Part shown: one piece after another, positions 19,180 to 29,142 of the stretch | How the letters are laid out: each line of letters starts with the position of its first letter | Position numbering within the stretch: the stretch's first letter is position 1 | NCBI GenBank assembly: GCA_019203745.1 | Contig: CP078104.1 | Location: 3,472,001-3,536,000 of the forward strand | DNA: 64,000 nucleotides | Origin: Chryseobacterium sp. E1 | GTDB taxonomy: Bacteria > Bacteroidota > Bacteroidia > Flavobacteriales > Weeksellaceae | Direction: 5' to 3' | Position numbers and translations under genes: made by a program | The notes under the pieces: generated by a model | The model's input: the letters and a program-made list of their open reading frames with translations, nothing else | Databases searched by the model: none | What the model was told of the DNA's origin: nothing

Positions 19180-19295
19180 ATATTTTTAGATTATAGATTA
19201 TGTTGTCGGTACATTTAAATATCAGCTTTCACCAAACTTAAGATGAACAGGAAATATTACCCTGATTCATCTTTAATACCTAACATAAATATAAT

Positions 19296-19325
19296 AAAAA
19301 ACCGCCTCGAAGGAGACGGTTTTTA
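19296..19325. terminator. Bidirectional hairpin terminator
   Basis: ACCGCCTC pairs with GAGACGGT (one wobble), bordered by AAAAA and TTTTT on the two sides. It mainly serves the minus-strand DUF1573 gene that ends at 19342. Confidence 0.85.
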
Positions 19326-19341
19326 TTTTTTTGAGTAAAGA

Positions 19342-19802
19342 TTACTTTGCAGCAGCCTTTTTAGCTAGTTTTGCAGCTTTTTCTCAGCTTTAGCAGCTTC
19401 TTTCTGTTCTGCAGGAGTTAATACCTTTTCAGGAGCATTAGCATCTACATTACCTTTGATATAGATTACGCTTCTGTTGTTGGCAGGGTCGTTAGAGAAA
19501 ACCTCAATCATTTTGTTGAATGGTCCTGCAATCGCTGTGTTGTATCCTACTTTGATTTTAGCAGATTTTCCTGGCATGATCGGATCCTGGCTGAATTCAG
19601 GAGTCGTACATCCGCAAGAAGGTTTTACATTAGAAAGGATCAAAGGTTTGTCACCTGAGTTAGTTACTGTAAAGAATCTTGTACCATCAGCGTTTGGCTT
19701 GATTGTACCGTAATCAAAAGTAGTTTTATCAAACGTAATAGTTTGTGCAGATGCCAGAGCAAATGTTCCGAATAATGCAATTCCTGCGATTAATTTCTTC
19801 AT
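19342..19802 (-). CDS. Secreted DUF1573 domain protein, frame-disrupted at the C-terminus
   Basis: Start chosen at 19802 (MKKLIAGIALFGTFALASAQ), a clear Sec signal peptide; an in-frame upstream Met at 19847 adds an unlikely extension. The DUF1573 core has FDYGTIKPNADGTRFFTVTN and the conserved VKPSCGCTTPEFS Cys-x-Cys, giving an immunoglobulin-like ASH/MSP fold of about 100 residues. One A is missing near 19383; the true end is KLAKKAAAK. It is a common periplasmic or cell-envelope protein in Bacteroidota whose role is not established. It is divergent from valS. Confidence 0.9.
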
Positions 19803-19844
19803 ATTCTTGAATGTTAATATGTTTGTTAGATAAATTTTGTGAAA

Positions 19845-19852
19845 CAAAGTTA
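19845..19852 (-). promoter_or_regulatory. TANNTTTG promoter element of the DUF1573 gene
   Basis: TAACTTTG on the minus strand, 42 bases upstream of the preferred start at 19802. This position supports choosing 19802 over 19847, because an ATG at 19847 would lie inside the promoter. Confidence 0.75.
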
Positions 19853-19893
19853 AAAATTATTTTAATTCATGCTTAAAATTTTTTTCTTTAGAC

Positions 19894-19901
19894 TATTTTT
19901 G
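19894..19901 (+). promoter_or_regulatory. valS: TANNTTTG promoter element of valS
   Basis: TATTTTTG followed by CA, 27 bases before the valS ATG at 19929. It is back-to-back with the DUF1573 promoter. Confidence 0.7.
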
Positions 19902-19928
19902 CAAATTGTAAGCCAAGAAATAGAATTT

Positions 19929-22542
19929 ATGCAGATTTCAGAAAAATATAATCCACAGGAAACAGAACAGAAATGGTACAAATACTGGTTAGAAAACAAG
20001 TATTTCCATTCAGAACCGAATGATAAACCTCCATATACTGTGGTAATTCCTCCGCCAAACGTAACGGGGATTTTACACATGGGACATATGTTGAATAATA
20101 CCATTCAGGATGTTCTGGTCCGTCGTGCAAGAATGCGGGGTTTAATGCCTGTTGGATTCCGGGAACAGATCACGCTTCCATCGCTACAGAAGCTAAAGTT
20201 GTTGCTAAACTGAAGTCTGAAGGAATCAATAAGTCTGATATTACCCGTGAAGAGTTTTTAAAACATGCCTGGGACTGGACTCACAAATACGGAGGTACTA
20301 TCCTTGAGCAGCTAAAGAAACTGGGATGCTCATGTGATTGGGACAGAACCCGTTTCACTATGGAAGATAACCTTTCAAAGCAGGTGATCATCAGTTTTGT
20401 TGATCTGTACAATAAAGGGATGATCTATAGAGGGTACAGAATGGTCAACTGGGATCCTGAAGCAAAAACCAATATCTCAGATGAAGAAGTAATATTCAAA
20501 GAACAGAACGGGAAATTATATTTCCTTAAATATAAAATTGAAGGTTCAGAAGAATTCCTTTCGGTAGCTACTACACGTCCTGAAACCATTTTCGGGGATA
20601 CTGCGGTATGTATCAATCCTAATGATGAAAGATACGCACACCTGAAAGGGAAGAATGTAATCGTTCCGATTGTAAACAGGGTAGTTCCTATCATTGAAGA
20701 CGAATATGTGGATATTGAATTTGGAACAGGAGCATTGAAAATTACCCCTGCACATGACATCAATGACTACGAAATCGGACAGAAACATCAGCTGAAAATG
20801 ATCGATGCTTTAGATGACGACGGGAACCTGAACGAGCATGGTCTTCATTATGCCGGAAAAAACAGATTTGACGTAAGAAAGCAGATCGCTAAAGAATTAG
20901 AAGAAAAAGATCTTTTACTGAAAGCAGAAGACTATGTAAATAAAGTAGGAACTTCTGAAAGAACAGGAGCTGTTATTGAACCTAAGATTTCAGTACAGTG
21001 GTTCCTGAAAATGTCTGAACTGGCTAAGCCTGCTCTGGACGTAGTAATGGATGATGAGGTAAAATTCTACCCTGAGAAATTTAAAAATACCTACAAACAT
21101 TGGATGGAAAACATCCGTGACTGGAATATTTCACGTCAGTTATGGTGGGGACAGCAGATTCCTGCATTCTATTATGGAACCGGTGATGAAGATTTCGTAG
21201 TGGCAGAAACTGCTGAAGAGGCTCTGAAACTGGCAAAACAGAAGACAGGAAACAACGAACTGACGGCAGAAAGCCTGAAACAGGATCAGGATACATTAGA
21301 CACCTGGTTCTCAGCATGGCTATGGCCAATGTCTGTATTTGAAGGACTTTTGGATCCTGATAATAAAGATATCAACTATTACTATCCTACTTCAGACCTT
21401 GTTACGGCACCGGATATTATTTTCTTCTGGGTAGCGAGGATGATCATGTCCGGATTGGAATACAAAAAGAAGTTCCGTTCAAAAACGTTTACTTTACAGG
21501 TATTGTAAGAGATAAGCAGAGAAGAAAGATGTCGAAATCTTTAGGAAACTCTCCGGATCCGATCGAATTGATGGAAAAATATGGTGCGGATGGTGTACGT
21601 GTAGGAATCTTATTGAGCTCTGCTGCTGGAAATGACCTTCTTTTTGATGAAGATTTAATGCTTCAGGGAAGAAACTTCATGACGAAAATCTGGAGTGCAT
21701 TCCGTCTGATCAATATGTGGAACCACGAAGATAAGCCGGCTGCTGCTACAGATCACCAGGCAATCGAATGGTTTGAAAATAAATTGAATAAAACAATTGT
21801 TGAAATCAATGATCAGTTTGAGAAGTTCAGAATCTCTGATGCATTGCACCTAATCTATAAATTAATTTGGGATGATTTTTGTGGTTGGTATCTTGAAGCG
21901 ATCAAGCCTAATTACGGAGAAGGTATTTCTAAAGAAGTATATGACAAAACAGTATATTTCTTTGAAGAATTGATGAAACTTCTTCATCCGTTTATGCCTT
22001 TCCAGTCTGAAGAAATCTGGCAATTGATTTCAGAAAGAAGCATTGATGAAGCCCTTGTGATCGCTCAGCAGAAGAATGCAGATAGCTTTAACGAAGAGAT
22101 CATTAAAAACTTTGAAATCACTGCAGAATTGATTTCAGGTATTAGAAATTACCGTCAGACCAAAGGAATTTCACCAAGAGAAGCTGCAGAAGTTTATACC
22201 AATGCCTTTGAATTTGCCAATGAGGCGATAGTAAGAAAGCTGGCGAATGTTTCTGAAATTCATTTCGGACAGAAAACAGATAAACCAAGCTTTACATTCC
22301 TGGTGGGAGCTACGGAAGTTTCTATTCCTTTAAGTGAAAACTTAGACCTGGGAGAAGAAAAAGCTAAAACCGAAGAAGAATTGAAATATCTGAAAGGATT
22401 TTTAATTTCAGTAGATAAAAAGCTTTCCAATGAAAAGTTTGTTGCCAACGCAAAACCTGAAATTGTTGAGGTGGAGCGTAAGAAACAGAAAGATGCTCTT
22501 GACAAGATTGCGATCCTGGAAGAGAAGCTGAAAAGTTTGTAA
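19929..22542 (+). CDS. valS: Valine--tRNA ligase, frame-disrupted
   Basis: Class I aminoacyl-tRNA synthetase. [20 protein letters not shown] is the true start. The HIGH motif is [19 protein letters not shown] and the KMSKS motif is [13 protein letters not shown] near 21530. The editing (CP1) domain contains [14 protein letters not shown], and the C-terminal coiled-coil arm ends EEKLKSL, so length is about 871 residues. One T is missing at 20141-20143 ([20 protein letters not shown] restored) and one A at about 21475 ([20 protein letters not shown] restored). It is an essential gene, so both breaks must be sequence errors. Confidence 0.97.
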
Positions 22543-22561
22543 TAAAAACATAGACAATTAT

Positions 22562-22569
22562 TAATTTTG
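22562..22569 (+). promoter_or_regulatory. TANNTTTG promoter element of the DUF4241 gene
   Basis: TAATTTTG in the 93-base gap after valS, 67 bases before the DUF4241 start and just upstream of a strong hairpin. Confidence 0.5.
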
Positions 22570-22578
22570 TCATAATCT

Positions 22579-22614
22579 CAGGCTGGATACAGATGAATAC
22601 TTGTATCCAGCCTG
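22579..22614 (+). promoter_or_regulatory. Perfect 13-bp stem between valS and the DUF4241 gene
   Basis: CAGGCTGGATACA pairs perfectly with TGTATCCAGCCTG across a ten-base loop. It lacks a T-run on either side, so it is not a classical intrinsic terminator. It would form in the 5' leader of the DUF4241 transcript if the promoter at 22562 is used. Confidence 0.6.
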
Positions 22615-22635
22615 ATGGTTTAAAGAATAAATAAA

Positions 22636-23270
22636 ATGACACATATAGAAAACATAAAAAACTATTCTCAAGGGATTTTGTAGAAAGCCCGTTATTAGAA
22701 AGTTTTGAGGTAGGGAAAATTTATCTTTCCAGTGGAAAACTGTTAGCCTGTGATCCGCTGATCACCAATGATATGCTCCCTTTTACTACAGAATTTCCCA
22801 AAGGAGATTTTTCTGTAATGCTGCATAAGGAAAGAGAAAGTAATTGTGTGGCCTATGCCGAAATTATATTCGGTAATGCAGAAATAAAAGACTGGAAACT
22901 GGCAACTACAGCGGGACAGAACCTGAAAGAGCTGGCGGAAGGTGAAGTCTTCGGATATCCTGTAGAAAGCGGAATGGGGTGTTTTATGGACGTTGATACG
23001 CAGAACAGCCTCAATGAGCTGGAACAAAGACTCTATCAGAATAAAGGAGGAGATTTCATGGGTATCTATGAAGAATTTTTCCATGATTATTTCTTTGATG
23101 AAAACGGTGCTATAGATCAATACGCTTTTCTGAAGCCGGCAAAAGACCATCCCGGAACTATATTTGCATTTGAAACAGGATATGGAGAAGGTTTTTATGC
23201 CAGTTATATTGCTTATGACAAGGATCAGTCACCGGTAAAGATAATTACTGAATTTATTGAAATAAGTTAA
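22636..23270 (+). CDS. DUF4241 domain protein, frame-disrupted near the start
   Basis: Starts MTHIENIK at 22636. One base is missing from the A-run near 22663, restoring a frame that reads FSRDFVESPLLESFEVGKIY then LSSGKLLACDPLITNDMLPF, the N-terminal DUF4241 signature. The end carries CFMDVDTQNSLNELEQRLYQ and AFETGYGEGFYASYIAYDKD. About 211 residues, cytoplasmic, no signal peptide. The family is uncharacterised and is often found in Gram-negative and Bacillus genomes, sometimes near polymorphic-toxin loci; no toxin is visible here. Confidence 0.8.
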
Positions 23271-23337
23271 TTAAAAATAGTTATTTTTGATCTGCCATTT
23301 TTTAGAATATTAAACTTTAATGCCAATATAAAACACA

Positions 23338-24226
23338 ATGAATTTCTCATCAGAACAACCCCGAATCATCGTTGTAGGTAGCTCATCAATAGACCTGGTC
23401 CTGGAAACTGAAAAACTTCCTTTACCCAATGAAACGGTTTTAGCCGTCAATTCAGACAGCTATTTCGGAGGAAAAGGAGCTAATCAGGCGGTAGGAACTG
23501 CCAGGCTCGGGGCAAGCGTTTATTTTATAGGATGTGTGGGAATGGATCCTCTTGGGCAGCAGATCATGAGGAATCTGGTAAGTGAAAATGTAAACGTAGG
23601 TTTTGTTCATGAGACAGATAAAGAATCAACAGGAACAGCTTATGTAACCACTTCTGACGGAAATGCAGCTATTGTTGTAGTTCCGGCAGCCAATAAACAC
23701 CTTAATAACGACCATATTGACGAGGCTGATAAATATTTTCACACTGCAGATCTTATACTTGTACAACTTGAAGTGTCTATGACAGTTGTAGAATATACTG
23801 TCAGAAAAGCCAAGAAATATGGTAAAAAAGTAGGATTATATGCTTCTCCTGCGATGAGGGTGAGCGAAGATATCTTGGAACAGGTAGACTTATTGTGGCC
23901 AAAAGCAGCGAACTATATACTATTTTTGGGGAAGAGAAGAGAGAAGAGGTTCTTAAAAATATTTCAATAAAGTATTTGTAAGAGACGATACCAATTCTAC
24001 CATTTATTTTGATGGTACAGAGATGAAGTATTACAGGAATGATAAAGACGAGACTGTTTATAAGATGGGAATGGGAGATGCATTCACTTCTGGTTTTGCC
24101 ATAGCACTTTGCCATGGGAATTCTATTGAGGAATGTGTGAAGTTTGGAAATGAGGTATCATCAAGAGTTTCCGGAGGTAAAGGATCTCAAACAGGATTGC
24201 CGAGGATCTCAGATTTTCTTTCTTAA
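23338..24226 (+). CDS. PfkB/ribokinase-family sugar kinase, frame-disrupted
   Basis: About 296 residues. The N-terminal PfkB signature is IIVVGSSSIDLVLETEKLPL and GGKGANQAVGTARLGASVYF, close to ribokinase. The C-terminal catalytic stretch reads VYKMGMGDAFTSGFAIALCH, whereas ribokinases normally show DTTGAGDAF: the catalytic Asp is kept but the anion-hole Gly-Ala-Gly becomes Gly-Met-Gly and the preceding Thr is lost. Breaks lie near 23910 and 23965. The substrate may be ribose or another sugar or nucleoside. A hairpin terminator follows. Confidence 0.82.
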
Positions 24227-24276
24227 GCTATTTACGGCATATCAAAAGTCCGAAACTTAACATAAAGATATACTTA

Positions 24277-24307
24277 AAATGTCCACTTTTATAGTGGATT
24301 TTTTCTT
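24277..24307 (+). terminator. Terminator of the ribokinase-like gene
   Basis: TCCAC-TTTTATA-GTGGA stem followed by TTTTTTC. It lies just before the next start codon at 24314. Confidence 0.7.
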
Positions 24308-24313
24308 TATACT

Positions 24314-25155
24314 ATGGAAAACTAATACTTACTACAGAAGACCATGCTTCGCTGGCTGTCCATCTTTTAAGCCGGAAAAAGTAACGGAAAACTATTACTC
24401 ATCAACTCAGCAACAGGCGTCAGACAGCAGGTGTATTTTTCCTTTGCCAGCCATTTTACTGAGCAAGGATTCACGGTTATTACCTATGACTACCGTGGAA
24501 TAGGACTTTCCAAGCCAAAAGAGATGAGAGGCTTCCACAGCTCTATGAGAATCTGGGGTTCCAGAGATTATAAAACACTGACTCAATATATTAAAACAAA
24601 TTTCCCGGAATATCAGAAATATTGCCTGGGGCATTCTGTAGGAGCATTAATTTTAGGAATGAATGAAGATTCCACAATGTTTGATGAATTTGTTTTTGTA
24701 GGAACACAAAATGCTTTTGTCGGTAACCTGAGACCAAAAACAAAGATTGAAGCCTATCTGGGCTTTGGAATTGTTCAGCCATTAACCACTTCATTATTAG
24801 GATATTTTCCCGCACATTGGTTCGGACTTGGAGAAAGTCTTCAAAAAATTGTGCATATGACTGGAGAACCTTAATTTTAAACAGGAAATCCACCAACAGA
24901 CTGTTGGAAAAAATTGAGGACTATTCTAAAAATTTAACACAGAATGTATTTGTCATTCGTGCCGAAGATGATGTATGGCTGACGGAAAAAGGGGTATTGA
25001 GCTTACTGAACAATACCTATCCTAATCTTAAACCTAAGTACAGACTGGTGAAAACTTCCGAATCTGATAAAAAGGAAATCGGACATATTAATTTTTTTAG
25101 AAGTTATAACAGTAAACTCTGGGATATTATATTAAATGAACTGAAAGATCAATGA
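24314..25155 (+). CDS. Alpha/beta hydrolase, frame-disrupted
   Basis: Start at 24314 recovered by adding single bases in three runs (about 24317-24320, 24363 and 24378), giving MEKLILTTEDHASLAVHLFK then PEKSNGKLLLINSATGVRQQ. The nucleophile elbow is GHSVGALI near 24630, and a late Asp segment is VFVIRAEDDVWLTEKG, then His in EIGHINFF, completing a Ser-Asp-His triad. A fourth break is near 24850. About 282 residues, no signal peptide. It overlaps the next gene by four bases (ATGA), indicating an operon. Substrate unknown. Confidence 0.82.
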
Positions 25156-25795
25156 AAAGTACGATTGACAACACCGTAAAATTTGTAAAAGAAAAGTTAG
25201 AAGGAGCTGAAGCAGGACATGACTGGTTCCATATTGAAAGAGTCTGGAAACTGGCTGCCAAAATAGCTGAAACCGAAGATTGTGATAAAGACGTAGTAGA
25301 GCTGTCGGCACTTCTTCATGATATTGCAGATCCTAAATTCCATAACGGTGATGAAACCATCGCTCCGAAGATATCCAGAGAATTTCTCGAAAGTCAGAAT
25401 GTTTCTGAAGAAACAATACAAAAGGTTTTATTTATCATTGAAAATATTTCCTTTAAAAACAGAAGTCAGGCCCCGGAAAACCCACCGGTTGAGCTTAAAA
25501 TAGTACAGGACGCAGACCGCATCGATGCCATTGGAGCCATTGGAATTGCCAGAACATTCAACTTCGGAGGCTTTAAAAATAATCCGATGTATGATCCTTT
25601 GGTTCAGCCCAATTTAGGAATGTCCAAAGAAGAATATAAAAAGTCTAATGGTACAACCATCAATCATTTCTACGAAAAATTACTCCTTCTGAAAGATCTG
25701 ATGAATACAGAACAGGGAAAAAAATGGCCGAAGAAAGACACAATTATATGCTGAATTTCCTCGACCAGTTTTATAAAGAGTGGAATGTAGATTAG
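25152..25795 (+). CDS. HD-domain phosphohydrolase, frame-disrupted at the C-terminus
   Basis: About 215 residues. The metal-binding HD motifs are GHDWFHIERVW near residue 22, ALLHDIADPKFHNGDE near residue 55, and the late Asp in VQDADRIDAIGAIGIARTFN. It resembles the YedJ/PA-type predicted metal-dependent hydrolases acting on phosphoesters; substrate unknown. A missing base in the A-run near 25725 gives the true end MAEERHNYMLNFLDQFYKEW. Its TAG stop (25793-25795) overlaps the TAA stop of the convergent beta-barrel gene by two bases. Confidence 0.88.
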
Positions 25796-27021
25796 AAAAT
25801 ATTGTATCCTATAATTAAGGAAGTATATTTCAGATCGGCATAAGGCCCTTTTTCTTCCAACATATTAATGCTGGTGTTATATCTTGCTTCTATACTGTAT
25901 TTGTTGTTATAATTGAATCCTATCCCAAAAACAGCACTTTTGAAACTTTGGGATGACGATAACTTCAATCTGTCAAATACATAGCCGTCATAGTCTACTG
26001 CATAGTCTTTAGAAGAACTGGTTTTCAGTGTAAGAAAGTTAATACCGGCATTAATAAAAATTTTTGCTTTATCATTGATAAACATATAATGTCTTATACT
26101 TACCGGAATACTGATAAATGAATAATTATCCACATGCATATTATAGAGATTATCAGAAGTCCTGATCGTTGCCTTGTTGTTGTAAAGAGAGAACGTGGGT
26201 TCAACGACAACCGACCACTTATTTCTGTTAAATGGCAATACCAGTTCTGCTTCAGCTCCTATTCTGAATCCTGTTTTTGAAGGAAGACCATCATTACGGT
26301 AAGCTCCAGCGATGTCTACAGGAGAATAGAAATTAAGTCCCGGTCTGATATTTAAGTTGAATTTTGATTTCCTTGTGGAATCAGAAAACGACTGCTCTTC
26401 AGAAGTCCGGAAACCTTGGCATTGTATGCCCTGAAAATTTTCTTAAGGTCACTACCTGTATATTTTATTTTTCCAGCTTGTATCTGCACATTATTGTCGT
26501 CAGGAAAGATCGTTTTCAATTGATCAATATACTCTTCGTTTACAGCGATCTGAGAACTGTTTCCGTTGAAGAAATATTTTTGTAGATCAACGGTTGAACA
26601 GAAGAGCCTGAATCAGCATAAAAATATCTTATTACATTTTGCCCCTGATAAGAATATAGATTTTTATTACCCGTTACTATTTCTTTTAAAAATACAGATG
26701 CTTTTCTTAATTCCGGTTCTTTGTCTGAAGAAAGATCTGCGATATTATCAGATGAGTAATCAATATCCCCGTTGTAAGTGATATATTTTACATCATTATA
26801 GATTCCGAATTCTTTAATGGAAGATGGGGTACCTGTAGTTTCGGTAGATTTTTCATCTGTTTTATACACGAAGCTGTTAGGATTGCTTACCCATCCCAGA
26901 TTTTTGATGAGTACTTCTTTTTAGTGTTATCACTGCTGATGATATAGCCTTTTTCAAATTTAATCTGTGCACAGATGGCAATAATGAAGAAGGAAAAGAA
27001 GCCTGTCAATGCTTTTTTCAT
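25792..27021 (-). CDS. Outer-membrane beta-barrel family protein, frame-disrupted
   Basis: Starts MKKALTGFFSFFIIAICAQI, a Sec signal peptide. The next region (GYIISSDNTKKEVLIKNLGW restored across a break near 26920) is a domain shared by many flavobacterial envelope proteins. The C-terminal third is rich in alternating aromatic/polar strands (SIPVSIRHYMFINDKAKIFI, SAVFGIGFNYNNKYSIEARY) and ends with an aromatic residue (IIGYNIF), as expected for a porin-like barrel. Breaks lie near 26920, 26575 and 26380, with smaller ones between. About 410 residues. Role unknown, probably surface or transport related. Confidence 0.72.
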
Positions 27022-27075
27022 GGTTATTTGAGTTAAAATTTCGGTGGCAAATATAGATAAAATACAGAGAAGAAG

Positions 27076-27083
27076 TATCTTTG
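27076..27083 (+). promoter_or_regulatory. TANNTTTG promoter element with minimal leader
   Basis: TATCTTTG ending 6 bases before the ATG at 27090, so the transcript would be essentially leaderless. Confidence 0.65.
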
Positions 27084-27089
27084 TAAAAT

Positions 27090-27717
27090 ATGACACTCAT
27101 TATTTTTATAATATTTCTGGCTTCCGTTCTTTCTTTGGTCCTTTTTAAGGTAAAATCCGGAGGAATGGCGAAATGGGCAAAATTGTTTCGTATTGTAACG
27201 GTGGTTTCTTCAATTTCCGTTTTTACCTATTGGTTTATCAAGAAAAGTGCAGTGGCGTTTGTAGATAATTCCGTTGGCCTGCAGGTGATCAATAAGCTCC
27301 CTCAGACACTGGATTTCTATCTGATCAATGTCAATAAAACAGATAATAATGTTACGCTTCAGCCTAAACATATCGGAAAAATACGACCGGAATACTACAG
27401 AATAGAATACCTGAAAATGGATAAGTCTGATGAATACTGGATCGCCGGATATCTCGGGAAAAAAAAATCTGGTTTATTTTTCCCAGCATTCTGTGCCCAA
27501 TAAAAATATTGATCAGATTGTAGAAGTACAGAACTATATCAATCAGAGTATGAAACTTTCTGATGCAGCAAAGAAGCAGGTAGACGCCTATAATTATGAA
27601 AATGTAAAGCTGGGGATCTGGATTACATTAGATTTCCTGCTGTTGTTTTTGAATCTGGTATTGCTTCTGAAAAAAATAAAACTACATAAAGATCTTGTAA
27701 AAATAATGAGCCATTGA
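27090..27717 (+). CDS. Membrane protein with two flanking helices, frame-disrupted
   Basis: About 209 residues. An N-terminal helix (LIIFIIFLASVLSLVLFKV), a second near residues 33-50 (RIVTVVSSISVFTYWFI), an extracytoplasmic domain (DFYLINVNKTDNNVTLQPKH), and a C-terminal helix (LGIWITLDFLLLFLNLVLLL) with a basic tail. One base is missing from the A-run near 27465. No family recognised. The last codons form one arm of the downstream hairpin, so the terminator overlaps the gene's end. Confidence 0.65.
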
Positions 27718-27745
27718 TGTCAATGGCTCATTATTTTATTTTACG
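27706..27745 (+). terminator. Hairpin terminator overlapping the 3' end of the membrane-protein gene
   Basis: AATGAGCCATTGA pairs with TCAATGGCTCATT, a 13-bp perfect stem with a two-base loop. It is followed by ATTTTATTTT and stands between convergent genes. Confidence 0.85.
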
Positions 27746-27747
27746 GA

Positions 27748-27978
27748 TCAGGGATAATCCAGGATCTGCATGATCCGCTCTTTAAATTCTTCAGGACAGC
27801 TCCTGACTAATTTATCTTTATTTTGTTTGCTGATCTGGCCGGGTTCCAGCCATTCAACTTTATTGGAATTCAAGCTGTGATTATCGAATACTCTTTTGAT
27901 GGTATGATTCTCATAAAAGATATATTCATCACCGAGCCAGCTGCTGGCGATACTGATTTTACAAATTTCCTTTTCCAT
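27748..27978 (-). CDS. Small hypothetical protein (76 aa)
   Basis: MEKEICKISIASSWLGDEYI then FYENHTIKRVFDNHSLNSNK, ending RIMQILDYP. Soluble, with a predicted beta-hairpin start and an amphipathic C-terminal helix (EEFKERIMQIL). I do not recognise a family. The frame is intact, the coding character looks normal, and a shared terminator follows at 27706-27745. It may be an independent small gene. Confidence 0.65.
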   Translation of the reverse strand: MEKEICKISIASSWLGDEYIFYENHTIKRVFDNHSLNSNKVEWLEPGQISKQNKDKLVRSCPEEFKERIMQILDYP

Positions 27979-28153
27979 GTCTAATTTTTTTATACAACCG
28001 TTTAGTGAAATACGGTATACTCTAATGTAAGAAAAAATCTGTTATGAAAAGGGTTTGTAGCTTTTTTAAGACTAAATTAAAATGAGTCTATTTAATTTTT
28101 TTAAGCTTGAATAATTGCTAGATTTTGAATAATCGCTGCCAATATCAGTGTAT

Positions 28154-29042
28154 TTAAAACAGGGTTCCCGTACTTTCCGTTGCCATTTGTGGAATATGAA
28201 GATCAGTCTTCCAATCCGCATTCAGTTTTTTGATAAAGTAGGCGGATAGGAGAGGTGATGCCTTTTCTATATTCTGGTGGACAAAAAAGTAGATATTTTG
28301 AAGACCTTGCTTTTTCCATTTTGTTAAATGTTTCAACCAGTCATCCAGTCTTTCGTAATCACTTTCCGCATTGGCTCCTACATAGCGGATAAAAGCATTG
28401 GGAGTGGTAAGACGCATATGAAGCATATCTCTTCTTCCGGCAGTGTCTACAATAATGTTGGTGATATTGTGGGCTTCAAAAAGCTCACAGGTCGTATTAA
28501 GAATTTCTTCATCTGTGAACCATTCCGTATTTCTGAGTTCTATTGCCAAAGGAACTTCTTTTGGCCACTCTTTTACAAATTTTTCTAACCTGTCGTAATC
28601 TTTAGGCTTAAAATTATCATGGAGCTGAAAAAACCATTCCTAATTTCTCATCAAAATTAATGACTGCTGAAGCAAATTGAGTAACAGGATCTGTCACATC
28701 AATCAATCTTCTGAAGTGGGAAACGGTATTGGTAATCTTAGGGAAAAACTTAAAATTTTCCGGAGTTTTTTTCTTTCCAAGTTTTTACCTGATCAGGTGT
28801 GGGCATTCCGTAAAAAGTGGCATTCAGCTCAATAGAGTTGAATTGCGTGGCATAATAGGTAAGTTCGTCTTTCGTTCCTTTAGGGTAGAAACCTTTAAGG
28901 TCGGTTTTATTCCATTTAGCACATCCTATAGAAATGTTTTCCAGCCCTTTTTATTCCGGCTTAAAATTTCTTTGGTTCTGGGATGATCTTCAGGAAGGGT
29001 GAAATCTATTTTTGATGGGTCTTCTACTTGTCCGAATTTCAT
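28154..29042 (-). CDS. DUF72 domain protein (YecE-like), frame-disrupted
   Basis: About 296 residues with a TIM-barrel-like DUF72 fold. The N-terminal signature ISIGCAKWNKTDLKGFYPKG then ATQFNSIELNATFYGMPTPD is restored across breaks near 28945 and 28770. Later blocks are FFQLHDNFKPKDYDRLEKFV (break near 28630), VPLAIELRNTEWFTDEEIL and FIRYVGANAESDYERLDDWL. The family has no firmly established reaction. It has its own TANNTTTG promoter on the minus strand at 29075-29082. Confidence 0.88.
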
Positions 29043-29074
29043 ATCTGTTGTGTTATAGCATTAAACAATAAACA

Positions 29075-29082
29075 CAAATATA
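29075..29082 (-). promoter_or_regulatory. TANNTTTG promoter element of the DUF72 gene
   Basis: TATATTTG on the minus strand, 32 bases upstream of the start at 29042 and just after the terminator of the LRR gene. Confidence 0.7.
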
Positions 29083-29087
29083 AACCA

Positions 29088-29116
29088 AAAAAATCATAGA
29101 AAGTTCTATGATTTTT
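29088..29116 (-). terminator. Terminator of the LRR/T9SS gene
   Basis: AAAAAATCATAGA / TCTATGATTTTTT with a short loop. The stem itself supplies a T-run on both strands. It lies 27 bases beyond the stop at 29143. Confidence 0.85.
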
Positions 29117-29142
29117 TGTGAAAATAATGGTATCGTAAGTCC

